Shown here in pieces: positions 20,833-30,957 of a stretch of DNA of 37,408 nt. The notes beneath the pieces were generated by a model. It was not told the origin of the DNA, made no database searches, and saw nothing but the letters and a program-made list of their open reading frames with translations. A program made the position numbers and the translations under genes. The DNA is from a virus: positions 1 through 37,408 of the IMG/VR virus record IMGVR_UViG_3300021599_000693; one strand, written 5' to 3'. Within the stretch, counting starts at the first letter, position 1. Each line of letters starts with the position of its first letter.

Positions 20833-23800
20833 TTAGACACCATACTTGCCACGAGTAGCGTTGAAGTTCTTAGAGACTTCTGATGCTGTCAATACTCTAC
20901 TATAAATTCTTGCTTCTCCCATTCTTCCATTAAAATATAAAGGAGAACTATCATTTGTCCATCTCCCCAGTCTTATTACTCTTGAAGATATGTTTGGGGT
21001 AATAGCAGATGCCCAAGAGCCAAGTTGTGATTGAACACCATTAATATAAAGAGTAATTGTTTGTGTTCCTCCAGGACTTCCAGTAGATCCAGCAGATTTT
21101 GTTCCTACTACATGACACCATGTATTTTTATATGGACTTAAAGCACCAGCTAAAGTTCCTATATTAGTGCCACCATTAAAAAACATTCCGAGACGAGAAT
21201 CGTCATATATTCCCAGAGCAATTGTATCTCCAGTAGATGGTCCATTACCATAAGCAAGTATCGCTTCTGTTGGGAATGGAGAACTAAATGTGGTTGTATA
21301 ATAAATCCATGCTTCTAGTGTTGCATTTACATTTCCAGTTAAAGGAAAAGAATTAGTAGCATGTTCTATATAATCGTTTATACCATCAAAAACAAAATAC
21401 CCAGCACTATTAAATACTGCTTCGCCATTAACTGTGCCAGTATAAGAAGAACTCGAAAGGTTCTTTACATTATTTAAAGAATAGATATACATTCCTCCAT
21501 CATAATTATTAGTACTCGTATCCGAGACAACTATATTATCATTATCAAGAACAGTGAATCCAGCTTCTACCCATGCTGCGCTTAATCCATGTAATTTTCT
21601 CTCGAAATTTCCATTAATATCGTAGATGTTTATGCCTCCTGGTTGAATAGCATTTCGTGGTCCGTATGCCACATAAATTTTTTGATTTTTGATAGTAACT
21701 CCAACATTAATTTGTTGTCCTGTATAACCAAAAAATCTTCGTGTAGTTCCGAAATCAGTATCTGCTGCTCTTAATTTCTTTATAAAATTGCCGTTATAAT
21801 CATACAGATATACAGCTCCAGAACTATAACCACCCTCAGCATTATCATCATCTACAACAGCAAATCTATTATCACCCAGAAAACATCCACTTCCACCCCA
21901 ATTGTTTCTTAATGTACTATCATTTGCTGGAGGTTCTAGTGTTCTTATTAGATTTCCAGATAGATCATAAATCCATACTTTTCTGGTGGCAGTAGATCCA
22001 ATATTTCTAAATGCCGAAATAGCAATTTTACTATCTGCTATGCTAATTTTATATCCAAATTGATTGAAATTATCTGGATCTGGATTTGATATTGCTATTT
22101 GATTAGTTCCATCAATATTCCAAACCCACACTTGTCCTACTTGAGTAGTTGTGCCAGATTTATAATAATCTATGTTAGCAGCAGCAACTTTTCCATTACC
22201 TACTGCCAATCCATACTCACCAATCGAAGACCATGTTGGAGCAGTTGTGCCATTGAAAGGAGATGGATGTGAAATTGTTGTTACTAGTGCTCCAGTAGAT
22301 CCATTCAACACATAAATTCTTCCTCCATTATTGTTGTAATTATTAAGGCTAGTAACAATCCTATTACTAATAGAATCAGCCTCAAATGTAAATCCAATCT
22401 CGCCACCATATACTAAATCTGGATTAGCAATCGTAGTTTTTATACTTCCATTTGATCCACAAACGTAAAGATATCCATTATCTCTCCATGGTTCTCCTAC
22501 TACTACATCATTTCCAAATGATGTTGCTTTCATTCCAAACTCAGATCCATTACCAGAGGTAGGAGAAGTAGCTAAAGTTCTAATATAATTTTTAGATGGA
22601 TACGTTACTTTATTTTTAAAGTCATAGTTTAATAACAAGTTGTTATCATATACAATACCAGGACCAATCTTAGGTGCTGTTTCTGCTTGTTCGCCAATAT
22701 ACTTTGCTTTAGAAGCATTATAGTTTTGGAATACTTGTGCTGCTGTTAGTGCTTTTGAATATATACGAACGTTCCCAATATAACCAGTCATAAATTCAGA
22801 AGTGCCAGCAGAATTTGATCCAATACGTAATGCTGTGCTTATCTGTATGGCAGCAGTTTCTGGAAATGTAGAATCTAAAACACCATCGATATAATGTTTG
22901 ATATTTGATCCATCATATGTGGTCATTACATGATGCCAATTTCCATCATTTATAGAAAGTGTTGACGTATTATTATGTGCTATAGGATTATTGCATTGAG
23001 TACCAAAATTTAGTTTCCCAGAATTTACTGCCCATAAAATATCTCCACATGGACCACAAACAATTTGATTCCATGTAGATGTACTAGTTGTATTAATCCA
23101 CGCTTCAAGAGTTATATTGGTCGAATAATTAATTCCAAGAGAACCAATAGATATTGATGTACTACCATTGAAATAAACACTATTTGTTGGAGCAAGAGGT
23201 AGTGGAGTAGCAACATTAGCATTAGAATATAATTGTATAGTACCAGTAGAAGAAGTTATAATTCCCTCAATAGAGTCATCATTCAATTTATATTCATCAA
23301 ACCAACATTTCTTATGAGCGAAAAGTAAAGCTTCATTTCCAGTAAATGTAAATGGTGTAGATGGCGGAGTAAAGTTTGAAGTGTATAATTCTTGATAAGT
23401 TAATCTTACACTACTAAAATATCCATTTAACGACCCGTAGGAACCCCAAAACTCACCTAATCTTATACTAATAAAATTTAAACTAGCAGAACTGCCACCA
23501 GCATATCCAGACATCATAGCAACCCCGTTAATATAAACAGAACGTAAGTTTCCATTCCTAGTAATTGCTATATGAACCCACTGATTTAATGGAATAGTAT
23601 TTGGATTTGATACTAATAAACCATTAGAAGGGGAGAAGGATAATGTTCCAGCACTATTCAACACCAAAGTATCATAAGGATTTGGATATGGATGTTCCAT
23701 TGCCATCACGTTTACATTTCCAGATACTGGATAAGCATTAACATAAATAAATGCTTCGAAAGTATATGGACCAGTTCCAGGAGCAACTGTTGGATTATTC

Positions 23801-25434
23801 CATAATGCTTGAACAGTTCCAGGTGTTTTTATAGATCCCACTCCAGCAAATGGACCAAATGCACTGAACTCGGCACTGACATTATTTCTAGAATCTTCAA
23901 TAGCAACCGTTATTTTATTAAAGTTTGAGATATCTAATGACAAATTTGGGAAATCAACAGGTCTAACAGCAGGACTACCACTATACTCAAAGCTATCAGC
24001 ACTATCCATTTGCCTCTTTTTATTAGAGACTTGGGTTGCTAGATCATCGAATACCAATTTGTTAGCACTGAAAGGATATGTGATAAGATCGCTAGTATCT
24101 TGTCTTACGGAACCATCATATAGCTTACCAATTTCATCAGAAATGTTAAGAATTTTATATGAAATTGTTTCTCCAGCTCCATCCAAATATTCGAAATCTC
24201 CTAAACCATTACCAGATGTACTAACTTTTCCAAATGTATATCTTTCTGGGTATTGAATTACTTCAACAATAGGTTGATCATAAAACAAAACATAATAAAA
24301 TGATGGATCGGCATCAAGATTTATTCCCCCGCCATGTCCAGTTAAACCATCGCCAATACCAAAGGTATTACTTACCCAAGTGCTATACAGTTCTCTTCTC
24401 CAAACAACATCTCCATTTTTGGAATACTTGGTTAGAATTCCTCTCCAGTCATTGGCAGTATCATCATAATACCTACCAAATACTACGGTTTGTTCTGTTT
24501 CTGTATCTGATTTTACTTGAAAATAATTGATTAATTCGCTGCCAGGAGTTTGTTTTTGCCAAATGATATTACCTTCGGCAGTATATTTTATAATAAAAGA
24601 ACGTTGATTTGAACCAAGGTCAGCAATTCTTCCCACCACGTAAATTTGATCATTGTCATCTATATACACATCTTCACAGTACACATCAACATAATATCCA
24701 GGATTGCTTGTGATAAAACTATTGAGTGTTCTATCCCAAAGAACTTCTCCAGTAGTCGTATCTAATTTAACAATATAACCTTTATAAGAACTATCGTCTT
24801 CTATTGATCCGACAGCAACAACTTCTCCTCTATCATTAGCTGCAATTTTATTTAAAATTACGTCTCTGCCTAGCATGTAAGCAGACTTACCCCAACCAGG
24901 ATTACCTGACGTATCAAATTTTTCTATAAATGCTTGAGCACCTGAAGTTAAATATGGGGTATTGCCACAAGCATAATAATTGTTGTTGCTATCAATAGCA
25001 ATACCAGTATATTCTAAGTCAGCTGTATTTGTAGAAGACTGCCAACTAATCACACCACCATTAGAATACTTAGCAATCCAAGGAACAGTTCCTGTTTTAC
25101 CAACAACAATCAAATTATTATTGTTGTCAATCTCCATTGCTTTTAGAGTAGTATTAACTCCAGTCTGAGTAGATTGAACAGTAATATTCCACTCAGCAGC
25201 ACCTTGATCGTTTCTTTTTTCAAACCATCCAAACTTTTTTGATTGGCTATCAGATGCTGTGCCAGATAAAAGATATTTTTGATCTACAAAATTATATCTA
25301 ATTTCGTCGGGAAGATAAACTCCGTCAGTTGTTGCTGATTTATCAATCGTTTTGAAAAAATTTGTAACTAAATCTACGCCTGATGAACCTAAAAGAAAAA
25401 GGTTTCTGGCTGCGCTGTTAAAACCTACTGGCAT
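20833..25434 (-). CDS. Giant adhesin with three LamG-like domains and beta-propellers
   Basis: 1533 residues. Residues about 50-430 are propeller-like repeats (IAKYSNGGVISWQSS, FIEKFDTSGNPGWGKS, YIVKLDTTTGEVLWDR). LamG/concanavalin-like domains lie at about 530-700 (YTFEAFIYVNA), 748-915 (ITLEAWINTTS...NWHHVMTTYDG...GYIGNVRIYSKALT) and 1338-1533 (ATLEAWIYYTT...NGRMGEARIYSRVLT). A second propeller fills about 950-1310 (GRIYVLNGSTGALVTTI). LamG folds bind carbohydrates, so a receptor-binding tail-fibre role is likely. GAGG lies 9 nt before ATG 25434; the gene sits 10 bp behind the next fibre gene. Confidence 0.8.
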   Translation of the reverse strand: MPVGFNSAARNLFLLGSSGVDLVTNFFKTIDKSATTDGVYLPDEIRYNFVDQKYLLSGTASDSQSKKFGWFEKRNDQGAAEWNITVQSTQTGVNTTLKAMEIDNNNNLIVVGKTGTVPWIAKYSNGGVISWQSSTNTADLEYTGIAIDSNNNYYACGNTPYLTSGAQAFIEKFDTSGNPGWGKSAYMLGRDVILNKIAANDRGEVVAVGSIEDDSSYKGYIVKLDTTTGEVLWDRTLNSFITSNPGYYVDVYCEDVYIDDNDQIYVVGRIADLGSNQRSFIIKYTAEGNIIWQKQTPGSELINYFQVKSDTETEQTVVFGRYYDDTANDWRGILTKYSKNGDVVWRRELYSTWVSNTFGIGDGLTGHGGGINLDADPSFYYVLFYDQPIVEVIQYPERYTFGKVSTSGNGLGDFEYLDGAGETISYKILNISDEIGKLYDGSVRQDTSDLITYPFSANKLVFDDLATQVSNKKRQMDSADSFEYSGSPAVRPVDFPNLSLDISNFNKITVAIEDSRNNVSAEFSAFGPFAGVGSIKTPGTVQALWNNPTVAPGTGPYTFEAFIYVNAYPVSGNVNVMAMEHPYPNPYDTLVLNSAGTLSFSPSNGLLVSNPNTIPLNQWVHIAITRNGNLRSVYINGVAMMSGYAGGSSASLNFISIRLGEFWGSYGSLNGYFSSVRLTYQELYTSNFTPPSTPFTFTGNEALLFAHKKCWFDEYKLNDDSIEGIITSSTGTIQLYSNANVATPLPLAPTNSVYFNGSTSISIGSLGINYSTNITLEAWINTTSTSTWNQIVCGPCGDILWAVNSGKLNFGTQCNNPIAHNNTSTLSINDGNWHHVMTTYDGSNIKHYIDGVLDSTFPETAAIQISTALRIGSNSAGTSEFMTGYIGNVRIYSKALTAAQVFQNYNASKAKYIGEQAETAPKIGPGIVYDNNLLLNYDFKNKVTYPSKNYIRTLATSPTSGNGSEFGMKATSFGNDVVVGEPWRDNGYLYVCGSNGSIKTTIANPDLVYGGEIGFTFEADSISNRIVTSLNNYNNNGGRIYVLNGSTGALVTTISHPSPFNGTTAPTWSSIGEYGLAVGNGKVAAANIDYYKSGTTTQVGQVWVWNIDGTNQIAISNPDPDNFNQFGYKISIADSKIAISAFRNIGSTATRKVWIYDLSGNLIRTLEPPANDSTLRNNWGGSGCFLGDNRFAVVDDDNAEGGYSSGAVYLYDYNGNFIKKLRAADTDFGTTRRFFGYTGQQINVGVTIKNQKIYVAYGPRNAIQPGGINIYDINGNFERKLHGLSAAWVEAGFTVLDNDNIVVSDTSTNNYDGGMYIYSLNNVKNLSSSSYTGTVNGEAVFNSAGYFVFDGINDYIEHATNSFPLTGNVNATLEAWIYYTTTFSSPFPTEAILAYGNGPSTGDTIALGIYDDSRLGMFFNGGTNIGTLAGALSPYKNTWCHVVGTKSAGSTGSPGGTQTITLYINGVQSQLGSWASAITPNISSRVIRLGRWTNDSSPLYFNGRMGEARIYSRVLTASEVSKNFNATRGKYGV

Positions 25435-25444
25435 TTATCTATCC

Positions 25445-28400
25445 TCAGCTAAAGTCGGTGTTGCCTTGACCATATACTCTAACGTTTCCTCCAGAATCTC
25501 TTACGATAACAAATGTTAGAATATCTGTGTTTGTTGTTGAAAGTGGTGGAGAACCTCCAGACCAACGAATGCCGTTAGCAACGGCATTTCCATCTACAGT
25601 ACAAGCATCTCCATAAGTAGCAGCTGTATTACCTTCTAGAATTAGAGTAATAGTAATGGACTGACCATTAACTAAATTAGCTCCAGTGAATGCCCAGGTA
25701 TTGATTGCTTGTGTTGTTGGTTTGCCTAGTACGGTGTTAGAACCTGCTACGTTGATTGTTAATGTATTTGAAGTTGGTGTTAGCGTGGTTGTAAATTCGT
25801 TGAATACTTTTTCAACAATACGACCACCCAAAGTTGTGGAACCATCAACACTTAAACTTACTAGGGTTCCAACTGATGTGAGTGAAGAGTTGACAACTGT
25901 TGGACCAAGAGATGTTAAACTTAAAGCAAGCTGGTTTCCGATTGCGAATTTTTTGCCAGTGGCAAGTTCTAGGTTTTCCGACATTACCCAGTACTTGTCA
26001 GTTCTGCTGTGATCGTATAGAATTGTCTTGTTGGATGCTCCCTTAAGAATCAAACCACCGCCATCTGCTCCCAGATCAGTAGGACCAGCGGCTTCAAATG
26101 TGGCAGTACCAGTTGAACCAGAAACAGCATTAGAAAGAACTGCTGTGTTACCAGAAATAGAAACGATGTATGTGCCAACTGGTACAGAAATACCTCCAGT
26201 CAATGAAGTAATTGTCATACCAGGAATCAATCCAGAAGTTGGAGTTATTCCAGTAATTGTTGTTTGACCATTTTGAGTATTTGCTGTGAAACTTGTTGTC
26301 ACTACAGCGGCAAGTTCTAAATTCTTATCATCGACAGAGACAACGTTTGAATTAACAGTGGTTACAGTTCCGTTGACAGTCAATTGACCATCAATAATTA
26401 GCCCACCATTAACTCTCAAATCTTTTGGAATGGTAACGTTGAAAGAACTATCTCCACGAATCCAAGCTTCGGTTCCAGAAGCAATAACTAGCTGGTTATT
26501 ACCAGTAGCACTAGGTGGAACATATGTAGCGTTGGTTGAGTTCTCATCTGGAGAAGCACCAAACAGAACGTTACCACTTCCCAGTAATCCATAGCCAGCA
26601 AAGTGACCAATACAAACGTTGTAGTTGCCTGAAATATTTGATTCTAAAGCACTGTTACCAACTGATATATTTCCATCACCATCTTGTACTGATAGTTGAG
26701 AATCTTTACCAACAGCGACGTTGTTAAATCCTGTAGAACATGCTCTTAAAGTTCTATAACCATAGGAAGTGTTAGAAGCTCCAGATGTAACTCCTAATCC
26801 AGATTCATAACCAAAGGCAGTATTTTGAGAACCAGTGGCATTGTTTTCTAAAGCATTGAAACCTAATCTTGTGTTGGTATTAACTTCACCACCACCTCTA
26901 CCAATTTTGATTGGGGTGCTTCCGCCGCCACGAATAATAATATCTGAATTAGCAAAGTTTGGCGTACCATTTACAGTGAATGTATCGCCTACAACTGTAT
27001 TAACTGTAAAGTTTTTTGAAACAGTTAAAGAATTATTGATTGTTGTTGTGCCAGTTGAAGCAGCAAAGTTTAATGATGTGGCTGCTCCAAAAGCATTTAC
27101 TGTAGTTGCTGATGTATTGAATACAGAAAATGATGTCGTGTTGGTTGTTATGCTGGTGCTAAATTGTGGGCTCGTGGAGAATACGAGAACACCAGTTCCT
27201 GTGCTATCAGAAACAACACCTCTTAATTGTGTTGATGTTGTCGTGGAAAATGCTGCTAATGTATTTGAGGTATATGCTACTTGAGCACCAGCACCACCAC
27301 CTGTACCAAAGTTAATTGTTGACCCATCAGTAGCATTAAAAGTTAATGTGTTGTTGATTGTTAAAGACTTTTGGGAAGCAAATGTTAAAGCTGCTGCTGT
27401 TGTCGTTGTTAAAGTAAGACCATTAATGCTCGTGGCTGTAGCAACGCCAAGAGTAGGACTTGTTAATGTTGGTGATGTTAATGTTTTGTTTGTTAAAACT
27501 TGGGATTCAGATTCTGTTACAAATCTATTAGCAATAGAACCATCGTATGTTCTCCAATAACCTCCAGCTTCATACCATTGGATAGAACTAAATGTCTGAA
27601 CAACTCCACTTGAGTTGGTTGTTCTGTTTACACGTACTCCTCCGTCCGAGCCAACTAAATTATTTCCTCTTCTTAATTCAATTTCGTTGTCAGCTACATT
27701 TAAAGTTGTTGTATTAATAGTTGTTGTAGTTCCAGAAACAAGAAGATCTCCACCAATGGTTACTGTGGATCCATCATCTGTAATAATGCTATTTACAAAC
27801 TGTTTGTTTGAATTATCCCACTTAATAACTTTAGAGTCACCAAAATTATTAGAATTTTTTACTGAGAATGCTGTAGATGAAAGGGATAATCCTCCGTTAG
27901 AATCAGCAGTGTATGTTGTATCTGTATTTACAGAAGAGATATTGATCGTGGTATCTGTCTGAGTTACAGTTGATGCTCCTGAAGCAGTGATTGTTAAATC
28001 GCCAGAAACATATGAGCCGCTTGTTGTTCCTCTTAATCTAGTTACAGTGTTTGTATCTGTAGCAGCTACTGTTATTGTTGTTCCAGTTTGAGAAATCGTG
28101 GCAGCTCCAGAACCAGTGATGGTAATGTCGCCAGTATTATAACTAGCAGTATTTCCTCCACGAATTCTGGTAATTGTATCTTGGGAAGAAATGGTGATGT
28201 CCGTACCACTTTGAGATAATGTAGTTGCTCCTCCTTGTAATAATGTAAAATCTCCTGAAGACAATACTTGACCAGTTCCTGCTCTTAATTTGGTTACTGT
28301 GTCAGTAAATGTAGAAGAAATTGTTATGACATTACCTGTTTGGGAAACAGTAGAAGATCCACCAGCGGCAATAGTAACATCGCCATCAACTAAAGATCCT

Positions 28401-28963
28401 CCAGTTGAAGCTTGAATTCTTGTTACAGTATTTGTATCGGTAAAACTAGAATTAATTGTGATGCTATCATTTGTTCTAGTCAAACTGACATTTGAACCAG
28501 CAACTAATACTACATCATCTGAAATTCCTCCTCCCGAATTTCCACCTGAAGTAAGACGAATTATTTTTTCACTCGATGATGGTCCGTCTTGAGCTGAGAT
28601 GCTGTATGTGGTATTATTATCTGGGGTTGTTATCGTGCCTCCCAGCGAAACAGCAGTACCATTTATATTAATTGTGGAATTCGCTAAAGCAGTGTTAGGA
28701 ATATTGGAAAATAAATTATTACTTCCAGATAAACTACAATTCTGTAGCGTTTTATTGGTTATTGTTTGGGTAGCATCTAAGTAAACATTACCTGGACTAT
28801 CCCAAACAAGACTATTGCCTGTGCTTTTTAAGTATTGACCAGAAATTCCAGTGGAACCATTAATAGAAATGCCATTACCAGTTAAATCTAAGTTATCTCC
28901 AGATACCAGTTCTTCAATCTTTTTTGAAACTGGGTTGACAATTAATGGAAAACGGTCTGCCAT
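25445..28963 (-). CDS. Tail-fibre-like protein with repeats and a YadA-type head region
   Basis: 1172 residues. The N-terminus (MADRFPLIVNPVSKKIEEL) is a typical fibre attachment start. Residues about 170-350 hold five or six repeats of about 30 residues built on VTRIRG...GDITITGSGAATISQ. Residues about 700-800 contain the trimeric-adhesin head pattern NTAFG, NTSYG, NVAVG, NISVG, NVCIG, spaced 14-18 residues apart. The rest is Thr/Ser/Gly/Asn beta structure. A trimeric long tail fibre is inferred. Two minus-strand late promoters lie just upstream. The receptor is unknown. Confidence 0.82.
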   Translation of the reverse strand: MADRFPLIVNPVSKKIEELVSGDNLDLTGNGISINGSTGISGQYLKSTGNSLVWDSPGNVYLDATQTITNKTLQNCSLSGSNNLFSNIPNTALANSTININGTAVSLGGTITTPDNNTTYSISAQDGPSSSEKIIRLTSGGNSGGGISDDVVLVAGSNVSLTRTNDSITINSSFTDTNTVTRIQASTGGSLVDGDVTIAAGGSSTVSQTGNVITISSTFTDTVTKLRAGTGQVLSSGDFTLLQGGATTLSQSGTDITISSQDTITRIRGGNTASYNTGDITITGSGAATISQTGTTITVAATDTNTVTRLRGTTSGSYVSGDLTITASGASTVTQTDTTINISSVNTDTTYTADSNGGLSLSSTAFSVKNSNNFGDSKVIKWDNSNKQFVNSIITDDGSTVTIGGDLLVSGTTTTINTTTLNVADNEIELRRGNNLVGSDGGVRVNRTTNSSGVVQTFSSIQWYEAGGYWRTYDGSIANRFVTESESQVLTNKTLTSPTLTSPTLGVATATSINGLTLTTTTAAALTFASQKSLTINNTLTFNATDGSTINFGTGGGAGAQVAYTSNTLAAFSTTTSTQLRGVVSDSTGTGVLVFSTSPQFSTSITTNTTSFSVFNTSATTVNAFGAATSLNFAASTGTTTINNSLTVSKNFTVNTVVGDTFTVNGTPNFANSDIIIRGGGSTPIKIGRGGGEVNTNTRLGFNALENNATGSQNTAFGYESGLGVTSGASNTSYGYRTLRACSTGFNNVAVGKDSQLSVQDGDGNISVGNSALESNISGNYNVCIGHFAGYGLLGSGNVLFGASPDENSTNATYVPPSATGNNQLVIASGTEAWIRGDSSFNVTIPKDLRVNGGLIIDGQLTVNGTVTTVNSNVVSVDDKNLELAAVVTTSFTANTQNGQTTITGITPTSGLIPGMTITSLTGGISVPVGTYIVSISGNTAVLSNAVSGSTGTATFEAAGPTDLGADGGGLILKGASNKTILYDHSRTDKYWVMSENLELATGKKFAIGNQLALSLTSLGPTVVNSSLTSVGTLVSLSVDGSTTLGGRIVEKVFNEFTTTLTPTSNTLTINVAGSNTVLGKPTTQAINTWAFTGANLVNGQSITITLILEGNTAATYGDACTVDGNAVANGIRWSGGSPPLSTTNTDILTFVIVRDSGGNVRVYGQGNTDFS

Positions 28964-28984
28964 TACACTAACTACAGAAGGGCG

Positions 28985-29008
28985 TATTTATTCTTAAAGT
29001 TATTTATG
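28985..29008 (-). promoter_or_regulatory. Two late promoter motifs for the fibre operon
   Basis: Read on the minus strand, CATAAATA (29008-29001) and AATAAATA (28992-28985). The second would start RNA near 28979, leaving a 16-nt leader before ATG 28963. Confidence 0.7.
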
Positions 29009-29038
29009 CCCAACAAAGACCGACTGATAAAGGATCTT

Positions 29039-29078
29039 AATGTCAGGACCCTGTGACATTAGTAGGTACTAACACCTA
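29039..29078. other. Two inverted repeats in the divergent spacer before psbA
   Basis: AATGTCA (29039-29045) pairs with TGACATT (29054-29060) around an 8-nt loop. TTAGTA-GG-TACTAA follows directly at about 29059-29072. Neither has a T-tract. They sit between the fibre late promoters and the psbA promoter, where a protein-binding site or an RNA element would fit. Confidence 0.4.
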
Positions 29079-29107
29079 TTGACTTCCTAAATAAAAGGTT
29101 GTATTAT
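29079..29107 (+). promoter_or_regulatory. psbA early promoter (TTGACT-17-TATTAT)
   Basis: -35 TTGACT (29079-29084), 17-bp spacer beginning TCCTAAATAAA, -10 TATTAT (29102-29107). The same 11-mer sits in the spacer of the promoter at 11960. Confidence 0.85.
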
Positions 29108-29112
29108 AAATA
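29105..29112 (+). promoter_or_regulatory. psbA late promoter TATAAATA, overlapping the early -10
   Basis: A perfect T4 late consensus sharing bases with the sigma70 -10 box. Its start (about 29118) would be next to the hairpin at 29119-29138, so psbA can be made from nearly the same start both early and late. Confidence 0.75.
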
Positions 29113-29118
29113 AGTGTT

Positions 29119-29138
29119 AAGGAATGGAAACATTCCTT
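29119..29138 (+). other. 5' UTR hairpin of psbA with GAAA tetraloop
   Basis: AAGGAATG (29119-29126), GAAA, CATTCCTT (29131-29138): eight perfect pairs closed by a GNRA tetraloop, at or next to the predicted 5' end and 38 nt before the ATG. 5'-terminal hairpins commonly protect mRNA from RNase E-type decay. Confidence 0.7.
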
Positions 29139-29175
29139 CACATACATTCATAAACCTTTACGCTCTTTTAGAACT

Positions 29176-30255
29176 ATGACTGCTACTCTCGCTCAACAGC
29201 GTGGAAGCAACACTTGGGAACAATTCTGTGAGTGGGTGACTTCTACCAACAATCGTCTTTACGTTGGTTGGTTCGGAACTCTAATGATTCCAACCCTTCT
29301 CGCCGCTACTATCTGTTTCATTGTTGCTTTTATTGCTGCCCCTCCTGTCGATATTGACGGCATCCGTGAACCTGTTGCTGGTTCTCTAATGTATGGAAAC
29401 AACATCATCTCTGGTGCTGTTGTTCCTTCAAGCAACGCTATCGGACTTCATTTTTATCCCATTTGGGAAGCAAATTCACTCGATGAGTGGCTATATAATG
29501 GTGGACCTTTCCAACTAATCGTCTTCCACTTTTTGATTGGTATCTATGCTTACATGGGTCGTGAATGGGAACTATCTTACCGACTGGGTATGCGTCCTTG
29601 GATTTGTGTTGCCTACTCAGCACCCGTTGCTGCTGCTAGCGCAGTTTTTCTGGTCTATCCCTTCGGTCAAGGATCCTTCTCTGACGCTATGCCTCTGGGG
29701 ATTTCGGGAACTTTCAACTACATGCTTGTTTTCCAGGCAGAACACAACATTCTTATGCACCCTTTCCACATGCTGGGAGTTGCTGGTGTCTTCGGTGGTT
29801 CTCTTTTCTCTGCTATGCACGGATCTCTTGTCACCTCTAGTCTTGTACGTGAGACGACAGAAACTGAATCCCAAAACTATGGATACAAGTTCGGTCAAGA
29901 AGAAGAAACCTACAACATTGTAGCTGCTCATGGATATTTTGGTCGTCTTATTTTTCAGTACGCTAGTTTTAATAACTCTCGTAGTCTTCACTTTTTCTTG
30001 GCAGCTTGGCCTGTTGTCGGTATTTGGTTCGCTGCTCTGGGCGTGTCAACCATGGCGTTCAACCTGAATGGTTTCAACTTCAACCAGTCCCTGCTTGATA
30101 GCAGCGGTCGTGTGGTTAACACTTGGGCTGACATTCTCAACCGTGCTAACCTTGGCTTCGAAGTGATGCACGAGCGTAATGCTCATAACTTCCCTCTCGA
30201 CCTTGCTGCTGCTGATATGACCCCTGTTGCTCTTACGGCACCAGCCATCGGTTGA
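29176..30255 (+). CDS. psbA: Photosystem II D1 protein
   Basis: 359 residues, colinear with cyanobacterial D1: five-helix core, [43 protein letters not shown] with the chlorophyll/iron His, and a C-terminal extension ending TAPAIG for CtpA processing. Residue 130 is Glu, as in the high-light D1:2 form of Synechococcus. Phage D1 replaces the rapidly turned-over host D1 during infection. The gene is intact, with no intron or endonuclease insertion. It is preceded by early and late promoters and followed by a strong terminator. Confidence 0.99.
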   Translation: MTATLAQQRGSNTWEQFCEWVTSTNNRLYVGWFGTLMIPTLLAATICFIVAFIAAPPVDIDGIREPVAGSLMYGNNIISGAVVPSSNAIGLHFYPIWEANSLDEWLYNGGPFQLIVFHFLIGIYAYMGREWELSYRLGMRPWICVAYSAPVAAASAVFLVYPFGQGSFSDAMPLGISGTFNYMLVFQAEHNILMHPFHMLGVAGVFGGSLFSAMHGSLVTSSLVRETTETESQNYGYKFGQEEETYNIVAAHGYFGRLIFQYASFNNSRSLHFFLAAWPVVGIWFAALGVSTMAFNLNGFNFNQSLLDSSGRVVNTWADILNRANLGFEVMHERNAHNFPLDLAAADMTPVALTAPAIG

Positions 30256-30278
30256 TCTCTTTTTTAGAAACAAACTGT

Positions 30279-30304
30279 GGAGTCCTTCGGGGCTCCTTTT
30301 TTTT
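30279..30304 (+). terminator. psbA terminator
   Basis: GGAGTCC (30279-30285), loop TTCG, GGGCTCC (30290-30296), then eight T. Seven pairs (one T-G) with a stable UUCG tetraloop. Confidence 0.93.
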
Positions 30305-30381
30305 GTGCTTATTGATTTGTTAATAATCCATAACAAATATATGCCAGACGAATCCGATCCCATAGACGATCGTATATTTTC

Positions 30382-30957
30382 TTGACAAACCCACATTTTA
30401 CTTTCACTGAAGACGGCGAACTTGAATTTGATCAAGATCTTCTTGCCGAAGCAACCGAGAAAGAATATGATGACCCAGAGCGGGATATGCCATCATGGGA
30501 TACCATTACTGATGGTTGTATTTGCTGGGGTCCTGATGTAGATGATCAAAACATTGGCGTTTCTCTAGCAGATGATGAAGATAATCCTATTTGGGTTAAG
30601 TCAATTTCCACGCTTCCTTATTACACACAAGAAGAAATTGAAGACGGAATCCCTCAAGAAAATGAAGAGGATGATGCTATTGCTTATATCAGTTATGAAA
30701 TGATGAGCAAAGAAGGGGTGTGGATTGCCTACAATTCTTATGAGCGTGGAGGATACATTGGTGAACTTGAACTTCCCGATGACGAAGAGTTTGATCCGTC
30801 CAAACTTGTGGTATACTTGACTGAGGTAGCAGAGTCCTGGACCGTCGTGAGTGGCATTGAGTACAACGGTACAGATGTATACTGTGATGGAGATACCATT
30901 GGAAAAGGTATTGATTGGTATGTCTACCACAATGATAATCTTTATAGCTTTAAATGA
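30382..30957 (+). CDS. Acidic hypothetical protein (191 aa), TTG start
   Basis: The only available start is TTG 30382 (MTNPHFTFTEDGELEFDQDL). It overlaps the stop of a 14-codon upstream ORF (ATG 30341 to TGA 30383-30385), which may deliver ribosomes by coupling. The protein is very acidic with several WGPD, YISYEMMSKEG and WYVYHNDNLYSF segments suggesting a beta-rich fold. It is not assigned to a family. The glutaredoxin ATG starts 2 bp after its stop. Confidence 0.65.
   Translation: MTNPHFTFTEDGELEFDQDLLAEATEKEYDDPERDMPSWDTITDGCICWGPDVDDQNIGVSLADDEDNPIWVKSISTLPYYTQEEIEDGIPQENEEDDAIAYISYEMMSKEGVWIAYNSYERGGYIGELELPDDEEFDPSKLVVYLTEVAESWTVVSGIEYNGTDVYCDGDTIGKGIDWYVYHNDNLYSFK

Noticed and set aside
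24059-27962. Several plus-strand ORFs of 60-150 codons opposite the fibre genes
   Set aside because: They are antisense shadows of Thr/Ser/Gly-rich repeats and have no ribosome binding sites or recognisable sequence.
29006-29056. 16-codon ORF in the spacer before psbA
   Set aside because: No ribosome binding site, and it overlaps a minus-strand late promoter and an inverted repeat. Too short to support.
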